DNA of 64,000 bases from Mediannikoviicoccus sp037890055 (GTDB lineage Bacteria; Bacillota; Clostridia; Tissierellales; Peptoniphilaceae), in NCBI GenBank assembly GCA_037890055.1, contig JBBKBD010000001.1; one strand, 5' to 3'. Positions within the stretch are counted from its first letter, which is position 1. Every line of letters begins with the position of its first letter. The notes under the pieces were generated by a model. It ran no database searches. It was not told where the DNA came from and saw nothing but the letters and a program-made list of their open reading frames with translations. The position numbers were made by a program, and so were the translations under genes. Of the stretch, positions 43,355-52,494 are shown in pieces.

Positions 43355-45091
43355 TTATGCTTGATCTTCCATTTGCTCTTCATACATGGATCTATAAAAT
43401 CCACTTAGGTTCATAAGCTCTTCATGATTTCCCTTTTCAATAATTTTGCCCTTTGAAAGTACATATATCATGTCCACATCTTTAATTGTGGAAAGCCTAT
43501 GGGCAACAATAAGTGTTGTTCTATTTTCCTTTAGCTTTTCAATTCCCTTTTGGATAATACTTTCGGTTTCAGTGTCAATATTCGAAGTGGCTTCGTCTAA
43601 TATTAATAATTTCGGTTCTCTGATATAGGCCCTTGCAAATGAAACCAGCTGCTGCTCTCCCTGGCTAAGGTTCTTTGCACCTTCCTTTATCATTGTGTCA
43701 ATTCCCCTACTAATAATCCTATCTCCCCCAACAGCTCTAAGGGCCTCTTTTATGTCCTCGTCACTGTAGTTGTCATCTAGCTTTATATTATCTCTGATGC
43801 TTGCTTCGAACAAAAACGAATCTTGAAGCACCACCGCCATTTTTTCTCGTAGGGAAAGCTTATTAACATTTTTTATATCCTGTCCATCAATTGAAACCAC
43901 TCCCTCTTGTGGGCTATAAAAGTTTAATATCAAGTTTAATATTGTGGACTTTCCACTTCCCGTTGAACCTACAAAGGCTGCCGAAGTCTTATATGGAACT
44001 TCAAAGTTTATATCCCTTAGCACATATTCTTTATCATATGCAAAGTGAATATCTTTAAACTGAACTTCTCCTTCAATATTGTTTAGCTTTTCCGGAAGTT
44101 CAGGCTCTGGTTCAAGCTCAAATAAATCAAACACATGCTTTGCAGATGCATAGGATTGTTCCAACTCTCCAAACCATGTAACTATAGTTGTAAGTGAACT
44201 CATCATCCTGCTTACATAGTTTAATACGATATAAAGGGATCCAACATCTACTTGATACTTTCCAGTAATTCTTCCTACACCAAAGTAGATTAAAACTATT
44301 ACCGTTGCAAAGTAGGACACAATATCCATGGCTCTATATCCTCCATATGACCTAACCTTTGTCATTTCAAATGCATTGTCCCATATGGATTGGTTAGTTT
44401 CATCAAACTCTTCTTTAATCAAATCCTCTTTGTTATAGGCCTGAATAATCTCCATGTTTTGAATATTTTCATTTATATCCGCATTGATGGTGGATGTTAA
44501 TTTTCTGATTTCAGTTGTATACTTTCTATACTTTCTCCTCAAATCATAAAATATTAACATAACAATAGGTAGAAGCACTAAAAGGTATAGGGCAACTCTG
44601 GTGTGGTTTACAAGAAGTACAATAAACATTGTAATAACCATTATTCCAGATGTTGTCATGTCCCCTAGGGCGTTTTGAAACATCACCTTTAATTTATTGG
44701 TGTCATTAGTAATTCTTGAAACTATGGACCCTGCGGGTAGCGAATCGAAGTATGATATTGGCAATGACTGAACATGATTAAAAATATCTTTTTGCACATG
44801 TAAAGTTATTCCATTAGAGGCCCTTTCAAAATGTAGCACAGTACTTCTTGAAAATAATCCAGCAACTATATAAACTGCCAAATATAAAATAAGATATAGC
44901 CCAATAGTTACAAAGTCGTCCTTGGTCATTCCCTTTTTGATGTAGTTATTTAAAAGGTATCCTATGATTAAAGGACCAACTATTTCTAGTCCTGTTCTTA
45001 TAAAGGTACAAATTATACCATAGGTTAAGTTTTTTGATTCCATTTTGGCATAATTTATAAGCCTTTTACTTGCAGAAGTTTTATTCTTCAC
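43355..45091 (-). CDS. Heterodimeric ABC exporter, subunit with consensus catalytic site
   Basis: Type IV exporter half (six membrane helices, about 1-310, then an ATPase domain). Walker A GSTGSGKS, signature LSQGEQQLVSF, and Walker B LLILDEATSNID with the catalytic Glu. I place the start at a GTG at 45091 (578 residues): AGGAGG lies seven bases upstream. The longer ATG reading from 45145 overlaps the previous gene by 65 bases. Partner of the next-listed gene; cargo could be drugs, lipids or peptides. Confidence 0.92.
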   Translation of the reverse strand: MKNKTSASKRLINYAKMESKNLTYGIICTFIRTGLEIVGPLIIGYLLNNYIKKGMTKDDFVTIGLYLILYLAVYIVAGLFSRSTVLHFERASNGITLHVQKDIFNHVQSLPISYFDSLPAGSIVSRITNDTNKLKVMFQNALGDMTTSGIMVITMFIVLLVNHTRVALYLLVLLPIVMLIFYDLRRKYRKYTTEIRKLTSTINADINENIQNMEIIQAYNKEDLIKEEFDETNQSIWDNAFEMTKVRSYGGYRAMDIVSYFATVIVLIYFGVGRITGKYQVDVGSLYIVLNYVSRMMSSLTTIVTWFGELEQSYASAKHVFDLFELEPEPELPEKLNNIEGEVQFKDIHFAYDKEYVLRDINFEVPYKTSAAFVGSTGSGKSTILNLILNFYSPQEGVVSIDGQDIKNVNKLSLREKMAVVLQDSFLFEASIRDNIKLDDNYSDEDIKEALRAVGGDRIISRGIDTMIKEGAKNLSQGEQQLVSFARAYIREPKLLILDEATSNIDTETESIIQKGIEKLKENRTTLIVAHRLSTIKDVDMIYVLSKGKIIEKGNHEELMNLSGFYRSMYEEQMEDQA

Positions 45092-46817
45092 TATATCTAC
45101 CTCCTGCCATCTGTCTAACAAATTGAGTAGCATACCAACCGTCAAGTTCCATTAGCTCTTGGTGGTTACCCTCTTCTACTATCTTTCCATCTTCAAGCAC
45201 AATTATATGATCCATATTCATTACCTGACTTATTCTATGGCAGGCAAGAATTATTGTGCCTTGATGGAGTCTACTATTTATATTATTGATAATATTTCTT
45301 TCAGTCTTTCCATCTACAGCGGACATGCAGTCATCAAGCAACAATATGTCTGGGTCTTTCAAAAAGGCCCTGGCAATTCCAATTCTCTGCTTCTGTCCAC
45401 CGGAAAGGGAAACTCCCCTCTCTCCGCATAGTGTTTCAAGACCCAGTGGAAGATTTTCTAAGTCCTTTTTAAAATCTGCCATTTCAATTGCTCTATCAAG
45501 TTCTTCTTTGGTTGCATCCGGCTTTGAAAGTTTAATATTTTCTTCAATTGTCTTTGAAAATATCATATGCTTTTGTGGCACATAGGACAACTTGTCTCTA
45601 ATTGCATAGGTGGTGTAGTCGTCAAGATATTTATCATTTACTAAAATCTTAGAAAAGTCGGTGTTGTAGTACTTTAGTAGTTGCTTTAATAATGTACTCT
45701 TACCTGATCCAGTCTTACCAAGTATTCCCAGGGATGAACCATATGGAATTTTTAAATTTATGTCTTTTAAAATATAATCTGAATCTGGATACTTAAAAGA
45801 AAAGTCTTTAAACTCAATGTCTGGTTTTTCAATATGAGTTATGGCGTTCTTTCTATCTACAATATCTTCTTCATAGTCAAGAACTTTTTGAATACGATTC
45901 ATTGAAGCGGTTGCTTGGTTCTTAATATTAATAAAATTTCCAAGGGCGAACATAGGCCAGATTAACATATTTAAATAAAATGTAAATGAAACCAATTTTC
46001 CTATGGTTATTTCTCCACGATATATTAAAACTGCACCATAAAAAATTGCTATGGCAAAGGAAATGGCAGTTATAGTTAAGTCGATTGGTCTAAACATTGC
46101 ATTATAATTTGCTACTTCAAGATTTTTTTCCTTAAGCTCTTCACCTCTAACTTTAAACATGCGCCTTCTAACATTTTGTAGATTAAACACGTTGATTATT
46201 CTAATTCCAACCACATCTTCAAGTACAAAACTATTTAACTTGTCGAATGCAACTTGTGCAGCTTCCCACTTCTTATAAATCTTGTCCCCCAGTAGCTTTA
46301 CAAGCACTGCAAGTAGTGGAATTGGAATAATGGTCGCAAGGGTAAGTTTTAAACTAACTGAAAATATCATTACAAGTATTATGAAGAAAGGATATACCGT
46401 TGCATCAAACATTGCCAGCGTTCCGAAACCAATCATCTGACTAACTGAATTTATGTCATTGGTAGATTTCCCCATAAGAGACCCAGTTGAGTTCTTGTCA
46501 AAAAACTCCATGGACTGACCTAAAAACTTTCCCATTAGCTTGTTTCTAAGTCTTAGTTCAATTTCATTTCCACCACGGTGAATGAAAAAGGACCATCCCA
46601 TTGCTAAAAAATATTTTAATATTATAACTCCAACAAGAAGAGCTATTAGCTTTATAAAACTATCTAAGTTTATTGAGTTTGAAAAGACCTTATCCGTCAA
46701 CTCCCCTATTAAATATGGCGGAAAAATTCCTACAATATCACTTAATAGCAGAAAAATAAGTCCTGCCATAAGATTTCTCTTGTAGGACTCAATAAACCAT
46801 TTAAATTCTTTAAACAA
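45081..46817 (-). CDS. Heterodimeric ABC exporter, subunit with degenerate catalytic site
   Basis: The 578-residue partner has six membrane helices and an ATPase domain with Walker A GKTGSGKS, signature LSGGQKQR, and a Walker B that reads LLLDDCMSAVD: the catalytic Glu is Asp, as in TM287 of the TM287/288 exporter. So ATP is likely cleaved at one of the two sites only. The start is TTG with GGGGTGA upstream, ten bases after DUF3841, so these three genes form an operon. Confidence 0.92.
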   Translation of the reverse strand: MFKEFKWFIESYKRNLMAGLIFLLLSDIVGIFPPYLIGELTDKVFSNSINLDSFIKLIALLVGVIILKYFLAMGWSFFIHRGGNEIELRLRNKLMGKFLGQSMEFFDKNSTGSLMGKSTNDINSVSQMIGFGTLAMFDATVYPFFIILVMIFSVSLKLTLATIIPIPLLAVLVKLLGDKIYKKWEAAQVAFDKLNSFVLEDVVGIRIINVFNLQNVRRRMFKVRGEELKEKNLEVANYNAMFRPIDLTITAISFAIAIFYGAVLIYRGEITIGKLVSFTFYLNMLIWPMFALGNFINIKNQATASMNRIQKVLDYEEDIVDRKNAITHIEKPDIEFKDFSFKYPDSDYILKDINLKIPYGSSLGILGKTGSGKSTLLKQLLKYYNTDFSKILVNDKYLDDYTTYAIRDKLSYVPQKHMIFSKTIEENIKLSKPDATKEELDRAIEMADFKKDLENLPLGLETLCGERGVSLSGGQKQRIGIARAFLKDPDILLLDDCMSAVDGKTERNIINNINSRLHQGTIILACHRISQVMNMDHIIVLEDGKIVEEGNHQELMELDGWYATQFVRQMAGGRYSEE

Positions 46818-46827
46818 TTAATCACCC

Positions 46828-47409
46828 CTATATACTTTCTCCTGGCTTTATAATTCTAAGCACCCATTCCTTTTTTATTTGCCAAATATTTGCTTGCACT
46901 ATAAAGTCGGACCAATTATCTATGTCGAAAATTCTAACCCATGAATCTTTTATCTTTTTTTCTATTTCAGGATACATGCCCTGATACTTCCCGTCTATAA
47001 AATTAAATTCATCTGTGACTCCAAGCTTTTCAATCTCTTTTTTGTATTCATTTGCATCAGCTTCGTCCTTTGGGATATAGAGATTATTTAAAACATAATC
47101 CCATTTACAACCATCAAAATAAATTATTTCATCCTTAGGTACTTCAATTTCATATACCAATTCTTTTTCCACAGGCTTAAGACAATTTCTCTTACTTATG
47201 GAACACCATATTGGATATTCTATTCCCTTTGGGCGTGGTACAATCTCTTGAGCCATCTTTACAAAAAGTCTATATCTCTCCATAAAAAACGGAGCAATGT
47301 CCCCCATATGTAGCTTTACATATATTTCCTTATTTGTAATCTCTCCCTTATTTTCCAATTCATAAAAAGAGTTTTCGTGTTGTCTTGTGTAAAGTATTAC
47401 TTTTTCCAT
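46828..47409 (-). CDS. DUF3841-like protein
   Basis: The 193-residue soluble protein begins VILYTRQHENSFYELENKG and has YPIWCSIS and a C-terminal tryptophan-rich stretch, which fits the DUF3841 family of unknown function as I remember it. It is placed at the head of the ABC exporter operon, ten bases before the first subunit. Whether it works with the exporter is not known. AAGGAG precedes the ATG. Confidence 0.75.
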   Translation of the reverse strand: MEKVILYTRQHENSFYELENKGEITNKEIYVKLHMGDIAPFFMERYRLFVKMAQEIVPRPKGIEYPIWCSISKRNCLKPVEKELVYEIEVPKDEIIYFDGCKWDYVLNNLYIPKDEADANEYKKEIEKLGVTDEFNFIDGKYQGMYPEIEKKIKDSWVRIFDIDNWSDFIVQANIWQIKKEWVLRIIKPGESI

Positions 47410-47483
47410 ATCTTGCTCCTTTTTACTTACTATATATTATTTCATACCCACTGATAAAACACAAAAATCATCCTTGAAAAAAT

Positions 47484-47511
47484 TTGTAAGATTTTTGTAA
47501 CATTTGTTTAA
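47484..47511. promoter_or_regulatory. Tandem TTGTAA repeats, probable OmpR/WalR-type operator
   Basis: TTGTAA at 47484-47489 and 47495-47500 and a related GTTTAA at 47506-47511 follow with an exact 11-base period, one helical turn. This is the layout bound by OmpR-family regulators: WalR sites read TGTWAH-N5-TGTWAH, and PhoP sites use TTHACA with the same spacing, on the other strand here. It lies between the divergent DUF3841 and MacB-like operons, 50 bases before the ABC ATPase start. Confidence 0.55.
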
Positions 47512-47561
47512 CCTATTCTATGATAAAATGATTTTACAAAGTAAAGTAAGGATGTGAAAAC

Positions 47562-48242
47562 TTGAAAAACCTTATAGAAATAAAAAACATTTATAAATAC
47601 TACCATATGGGTGATACAGTTGTTAAGGCCATTGACGGATTGTCACTTAACCTAGACGAAGGCGAAATATTATGCATCCTCGGCAAGTCAGGCTCTGGCA
47701 AGTCCACTCTTTTAAATTCCATTGCGGGACTTGAAAAAGTTGATAAGGGTGAAATCTTAATTGGTGGCCACGATATAACTAAGCTTAGTGAAAAGGATTT
47801 AACCATCTTTAGACAACTGAACTTAGGTTTTGTATTTCAATCATATAATCTGCTTCCAATTCTTTCGGCTTTGGAAAATGTAAGTCTTGGACTTGCTTTC
47901 AAAGGAGTTTCTAAAGAGGAACGAGAGAAGACCTCCTTTGAAATATTAAAAAAAGTTGGCCTTGAAGACAGAGTTTATCACAAGCCAAAGGAGCTTTCCG
48001 GTGGACAGCAACAAAGGGTTTCCATTGCAAGGGCATTTGCAAATAATCCTAAAATAATCTTTGCAGACGAACCCACTGGTAACTTGGACACCAATACATC
48101 CAAGGATATTATGGATTTGATTACTGATATGATCCATAAGAATAAACAGACTATGATTATAGTAACTCACAACGAAGAGCTTACCGCTTACGCCGATAAG
48201 GTCATAGAGATGAAAGACGGGAAAATTATTAGAGAGATTTAG
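47562..48242 (+). CDS. MacB/LolD-type ABC transporter ATPase
   Basis: The 226-residue ATPase has Walker A GKSGSGKS, signature LSGGQQQRVSIARA and Walker B IIFADEPTGNLD, with the LolD/MacB-type FQSYNLLP Q-loop. It drives a mechanotransmission-type permease, here encoded two genes downstream (49784-51079). The start is TTG with AAGGATG upstream. First gene of a three-gene operon. Confidence 0.94.
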   Translation: MKNLIEIKNIYKYYHMGDTVVKAIDGLSLNLDEGEILCILGKSGSGKSTLLNSIAGLEKVDKGEILIGGHDITKLSEKDLTIFRQLNLGFVFQSYNLLPILSALENVSLGLAFKGVSKEEREKTSFEILKKVGLEDRVYHKPKELSGGQQQRVSIARAFANNPKIIFADEPTGNLDTNTSKDIMDLITDMIHKNKQTMIIVTHNEELTAYADKVIEMKDGKIIREI

Positions 48243-48251
48243 GAGGAGTTT

Positions 48252-49787
48252 ATGAAAGAAAGATTGTTGTCTATCTTGCTTCTTATAAGCATTTTAGCTA
48301 TGTCAAGTCTATCTTTTGCCGCAGATGGTGCTGTAAAAGATGCTGATGAAATCAAAATTAAGGACTATAAGATTGAGCAAGTATTTAAAGAGAATCAAAA
48401 GAAACCAAAGAATATTGAAAAAGATACGGAGTTTTCAATTTTAATCTATCCTGAAAACATAAACTACGATATCTTAAGTACTTATATATTTACCATGGTT
48501 CCAAATGACAGTTTCAAAGTTTTAGGTTCAAAGGTTGAAAAGGCCGACGAAAAGGGAAACGGCGTTATTATATTTAATCTTAAAGCTTTGGAGAAGCTTG
48601 ATAAGGATTCATACAAAATAGAAGTTTTTGGAAGTAAAATAAAAGACAATTTAGAACTAAAGACGGAACTTGGATTTAAGGATATTAATTTTAAAGAAGA
48701 AAATTCTAATAAGGATGACAAAAAAACTTCTACGGATAAATGTAACACAAATAAAGAAACGCCAAAGGAAAATGGCAAAGACAACTCAAATCAAAATACT
48801 AATGCAAATGGAGAAGATAATATGGTAATAGAAAACCCAAAGACAAATGACACAAGCAATTCAAATACAGGTTCTGATACTGGAAGTGAAACTTCAAACC
48901 CTTCTGTAAAAAACAAACCTAAACTAATAATAGACAACTACTCTCTTCAACCTAAAATGGTAGAAGCAGGTAAAGAGTTTACTTTGAATATGAGTTTTTA
49001 TAACACAAACTCAACCTACTCCGTAAGAAATATAAAAATTTCTTTAAATAACGAAACAGGTGGCTCTGGAACCAATGGAGAAAATGTTGGAGGCTCTGTG
49101 TTTATTCCTGTGGGAAGTTCAAACACATTTTATATTAATAGTATAGCTCCTGGTAAGACTGCATCAAAGTCAATTAAAATGTCCGTTGTTCCAAATGCAC
49201 AGGCACAAAACTATGTTATAACTGCAAACTTTGAATATGAAGATAAAAATGGAAACGAGTTTACTGCAAATGAAATCATCGGTATTCCAGTTGTTCAACA
49301 GGCCAAAGTATCCTTTGGAGAAATTACGGCAAACCCTGGCATGGCAGGAGAACCCGCAACAATTGACATGGATTTCTTTAACACTGGTAAGGACACATTA
49401 TCAAACTTTATGGTAACCGTTCAAGGTGATGGCTTTTCCGTTGATAATGGTGGAAACTATTTTGTAGGTAACTTTGCTCCAGGGGCATCAGACCACTTCT
49501 CCTCTACAATTATTCCAACAGAATCTGGAAATATAAAGGGTAAGTTGGTTATAACTTACGAAGACTCTACTGGAGAAACCCATACAGAAGAAAAAGATTT
49601 TTCCATGGAAGCACAGGAAATGGATGAAGGCACAACTGTCCCTGATGATGAAATGGATCAAGGAACAGGCTCAATGGGTGCACTTCCATTTATCTTAGGA
49701 GGACTACTTTTAATTGCAATTATAGCTGGAATAATCGTTAAGAAAAAAAGAGATAAGAAAAAGAAAGGTTCAGATTTACAACTATGA
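48252..49787 (+). CDS. Membrane-anchored surface protein of a MacB-like ABC system
   Basis: The 511-residue protein has a signal peptide (about 1-23, cleavage after SFA), a beta-rich first domain, an Asn/Lys/Ser/Thr-rich low-complexity linker (about 150-220), two CARDB-like immunoglobulin-type domains (about 225-345 and 350-455), an acidic stretch and a C-terminal helix (about 476-497) with a lysine-rich tail. It resembles the COG1361-type proteins found between ATPase and permease genes in Gram-positives, where it may take the place of the MacA adaptor. The stop overlaps the permease start by four bases. Confidence 0.85.
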   Translation: MKERLLSILLLISILAMSSLSFAADGAVKDADEIKIKDYKIEQVFKENQKKPKNIEKDTEFSILIYPENINYDILSTYIFTMVPNDSFKVLGSKVEKADEKGNGVIIFNLKALEKLDKDSYKIEVFGSKIKDNLELKTELGFKDINFKEENSNKDDKKTSTDKCNTNKETPKENGKDNSNQNTNANGEDNMVIENPKTNDTSNSNTGSDTGSETSNPSVKNKPKLIIDNYSLQPKMVEAGKEFTLNMSFYNTNSTYSVRNIKISLNNETGGSGTNGENVGGSVFIPVGSSNTFYINSIAPGKTASKSIKMSVVPNAQAQNYVITANFEYEDKNGNEFTANEIIGIPVVQQAKVSFGEITANPGMAGEPATIDMDFFNTGKDTLSNFMVTVQGDGFSVDNGGNYFVGNFAPGASDHFSSTIIPTESGNIKGKLVITYEDSTGETHTEEKDFSMEAQEMDEGTTVPDDEMDQGTGSMGALPFILGGLLLIAIIAGIIVKKKRDKKKKGSDLQL

Positions 49788-51079
49788 AATTAAATGATCT
49801 TTTAGTTTTTAGCTTAAGAAATCTATCAAGGCGAAAACTAAGAACAATCTTAACTTTACTTTCCATTTTAATAGGTACCTCTTTTATCATCTTGATGATA
49901 AGCTTTGGACTTGGCATGCAAAAGTCAAACGAAGAAATGATTGAGAGCATGGGTGGACTTACTAATATTACTGTTAGGAGTAACGACTCCTTCGGCCCAG
50001 AAATGGAAAATAATAACAAGTCTAAGGTGTTAAATGACTCTAAAGTCAAGGCATTTGCCGCCATGGAAGGTGTTAAGGATGTTCTTCCAGTAATTGAAAT
50101 AAACACTGCCAATATTTTAATTAAAAATTATGATGCCTACGCTACCATTAAAGGCGTTGATGTAAATAAAATGGAAGAGTTTGGTTATACAATTGAAGAA
50201 GGATCAAATATAACTCAAAACTCCGATGATGAATATGTGTTTTCAAATATACATGTATACAATAGCAGATCCGGTGAGCCTGTAGATAATATAGATTTGA
50301 TGAAGGATAAACCTACCATAAGAATTGGATGGAAAGACCTTCAATCTGAAATGGAAACTGGTAAAAAAACCTATATTGACTTTAAGTTTAAACCAATTGG
50401 AAGAACCGGCGGAGCAAACAACTACGATTCAGAAATTCTTATGAATTATAAAACCGCAAAAAAATTATATATGGCTGAACAGGAACTTAATTTGTCGGGA
50501 GATAATAAAAAGAAAATTACAGAAAGGGATATCCCCTATTCATATATAATGTTAAAGGCCCAAACTTTGGAGGATGTAAAGCCACTTCAAGATGAACTTA
50601 CTGAAATGGGATACATGACACAGTCCAATCTTGAATTTAATGAAAGTATGCAAGAACAAGTTAGAACAGTTCAACTTGTTTTTGGAGCCATCGGTGCAGT
50701 GGCACTGCTGGTTGCTGCTATTGGAATTGCAAACACTATGATAATGTCAATTTATGAAAGAACTAAAGAAATTGGTATCATGAAAGTTGTTGGTGCTTCA
50801 ATTAAAAACATAAGAGATATATTTTTATTAGAGTCCACAATGGTTGGTCTAATCGGTGGCATCTTAGGAGTTTTATTATCCCTGTTAGTGTCATTTATAC
50901 TAAACAAATATCTATTTGCTGGTGGAGATGATATGGGTGGTGGATTTAGTTCCTACATTCCTATTTGGCTAATGCTTGTTTCAGCAATCTTCTCTGCTGT
51001 TATAGGACTACTGTCAGGACTTCTTCCTGCCATAAGAGCAACTAAAATATCTGCAATAGATGCAATTAGAACTGAATAA
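49784..51079 (+). CDS. MacB-like ABC permease (FtsX-type)
   Basis: The 431-residue permease has one N-terminal helix (about 21-43), a large outside MacB_PCD domain (about 45-285), and three C-terminal helices forming the FtsX domain, with YERTKEIGIMKVVGAS. This topology is that of MacB and its Gram-positive relatives, which export peptides or protect the cell against them. Its ATPase is encoded at 47562-48242. It ends the operon before a strong terminator. Confidence 0.93.
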   Translation: MKLNDLLVFSLRNLSRRKLRTILTLLSILIGTSFIILMISFGLGMQKSNEEMIESMGGLTNITVRSNDSFGPEMENNNKSKVLNDSKVKAFAAMEGVKDVLPVIEINTANILIKNYDAYATIKGVDVNKMEEFGYTIEEGSNITQNSDDEYVFSNIHVYNSRSGEPVDNIDLMKDKPTIRIGWKDLQSEMETGKKTYIDFKFKPIGRTGGANNYDSEILMNYKTAKKLYMAEQELNLSGDNKKKITERDIPYSYIMLKAQTLEDVKPLQDELTEMGYMTQSNLEFNESMQEQVRTVQLVFGAIGAVALLVAAIGIANTMIMSIYERTKEIGIMKVVGASIKNIRDIFLLESTMVGLIGGILGVLLSLLVSFILNKYLFAGGDDMGGGFSSYIPIWLMLVSAIFSAVIGLLSGLLPAIRATKISAIDAIRTE

Positions 51080-51082
51080 AAT

Positions 51083-51112
51083 AAGAGTCGGGACTTTCCG
51101 ACTCTTTTTTAT
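51083..51112. terminator. Bidirectional terminator after the MacB-like operon
   Basis: Nine-base arms 51083-51091 and 51098-51106 with a six-base loop and T-run on the plus strand. The A-rich left flank lets it serve the convergent gene as well. Confidence 0.85.
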
Positions 51113-51114
51113 TT

Positions 51115-52026
51115 CTATTCAAATTGGTTAAGGGGATACTCTCCATTGTTATTTGTAAGTATTACTTTTGCGTCACTAAACTCTAAAAATTTATGTGATT
51201 TTATCTTCTTTGCCTTAAGCAAGTCAACTAATGATTCAATAAGAGAATAGTGAACATTCGTACTGAAATAAAAAGTTACACTATCCTCTTTTTCCACTGT
51301 GTCATCCCACATAAAATCTGGAAACATACCAGTGGAAGTAATCTTTCTCTTAACGCCATTTCTATAAATTCCTGGAACACTTTCCCTTCCATCATAAATA
51401 GCCGGTTTAAGGCTTACTATTTTATCTAAGTCATCTTCGTAAATTTTATCCGCCGCATACAATAATAAACTTTCTATATCTTCCCCAGGAATTATCTTAT
51501 CCCTATCTTTAAAGTCAAAGTGCTTATACAATTTTTTTAAGTCAATATCTTCACAGAAGCGAACTAAATCAACTAAAAATTTTACTTCTCCCATATAAAT
51601 TAGCATTGAAGTGTTTAAACTTGGATACTCTTTAACTATCTCCTCTGCCTTTTCAATCACTTGTGGAATTAGTACTTCAGTATAGTCTTTGTAATTCAGT
51701 GCGTAGTTTCCCTGCCAAATTAATTTCGGTTCCTTCATCTTCTTTATTTTTATATTTGGGAAATCCTCTTTCACATCTGGAAACTTTTCTAAAAAATCAT
51801 CATTAAAATAACATTCATATCCCTTGTAAAAGTCATTACATTCTACACCAATAGAGTTTAAGAAGTCCGATCCATCTTGGTCAATCTTTGCAGAATTTAA
51901 AAACACATATTGGCCCTCTGCCGAGTCTATTCGAAAAATTAATTCAAGATAATATAAAAAATCATTTAACAAATCTTCAAACTCATTATCATCTAAGTCT
52001 TTCATATTAAATTTTTCTTCAATCAT
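51115..52026 (-). CDS. Unknown acidic soluble protein, 303 residues
   Basis: I do not recognise this protein. It is acidic, without signal peptide or membrane helix, and contains many Asp, Glu and Lys residues and aromatic positions (for example WQGNYALNY near 105-113 and GMFPDFMWDD near 235-244). It follows directly after the NIF3-C-terminal-like gene (one-base gap), and GGAGG for its ATG lies within that gene's end, so the two are co-translated. No catalytic motif is visible. Confidence 0.8.
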   Translation of the reverse strand: MIEEKFNMKDLDDNEFEDLLNDFLYYLELIFRIDSAEGQYVFLNSAKIDQDGSDFLNSIGVECNDFYKGYECYFNDDFLEKFPDVKEDFPNIKIKKMKEPKLIWQGNYALNYKDYTEVLIPQVIEKAEEIVKEYPSLNTSMLIYMGEVKFLVDLVRFCEDIDLKKLYKHFDFKDRDKIIPGEDIESLLLYAADKIYEDDLDKIVSLKPAIYDGRESVPGIYRNGVKRKITSTGMFPDFMWDDTVEKEDSVTFYFSTNVHYSLIESLVDLLKAKKIKSHKFLEFSDAKVILTNNNGEYPLNQFE

Positions 52027-52027
52027 T

Positions 52028-52345
52028 CTATACCTCCAACAGCTTGATGTAATTTATAACGGGAACTTCATATGGATGGTTTTCTAAAATACAACTATGC
52101 ACCACTTTGAAATCTTTTTCATCTATTCTAAATTCTAACTTACTTTCATTTACAACTTCTCTTTTATTCACTTCCCCTATTGTAGGGTTTGCTCCCGTAA
52201 GTGGTCTAAAGTTTCCTAAAACTTTAGTTTCACTAAAACAGTAATCATAATTATCTTCTTTTAGCACTCCAAGGTCATTAATTTTATTTATAAAGTCTGA
52301 AACAGAAACTTCAGGAATAAATACTTCTACTTTAATATAGCCCAT
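52028..52345 (-). CDS. Stand-alone CutA/NIF3-insert-like protein
   Basis: The 105-residue protein resembles the small CutA/PII-like domain that is inserted in YqfO/NIF3 proteins and also occurs alone: IKVEVFIPE at the start, FRPLTGANPTIG in the middle and VVHSCILENHPYEVPVINYI at the end. Function is unknown; trimeric, ferredoxin-like folds are known in the family. I place the start at 52345, since GGAGGAG directly precedes it; the ATG twelve bases earlier is inside the ribosome site. Confidence 0.82.
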   Translation of the reverse strand: MGYIKVEVFIPEVSVSDFINKINDLGVLKEDNYDYCFSETKVLGNFRPLTGANPTIGEVNKREVVNESKLEFRIDEKDFKVVHSCILENHPYEVPVINYIKLLEV

Positions 52346-52494
52346 AAACTCCTCCATTTACATATCTAATAGTATTATACAACATATTGTTTTAAGTTTT
52401 AGAAATAAAAATAAGACTATTTTTGTAATAAAAACAAATTGACATGAATTTCAATCGTGAAAAGTGTTATAATTATAATAACGGGGGTGATTTA

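Noticed and set aside
52439..52457. ATTGACATGAATTTCAAT-like palindrome before nqrB as a Rex site
   Set aside because: Half sites and spacing do not fit TTGTTAA-N4-TTAACAA; AT-rich palindromes of this quality are expected by chance.
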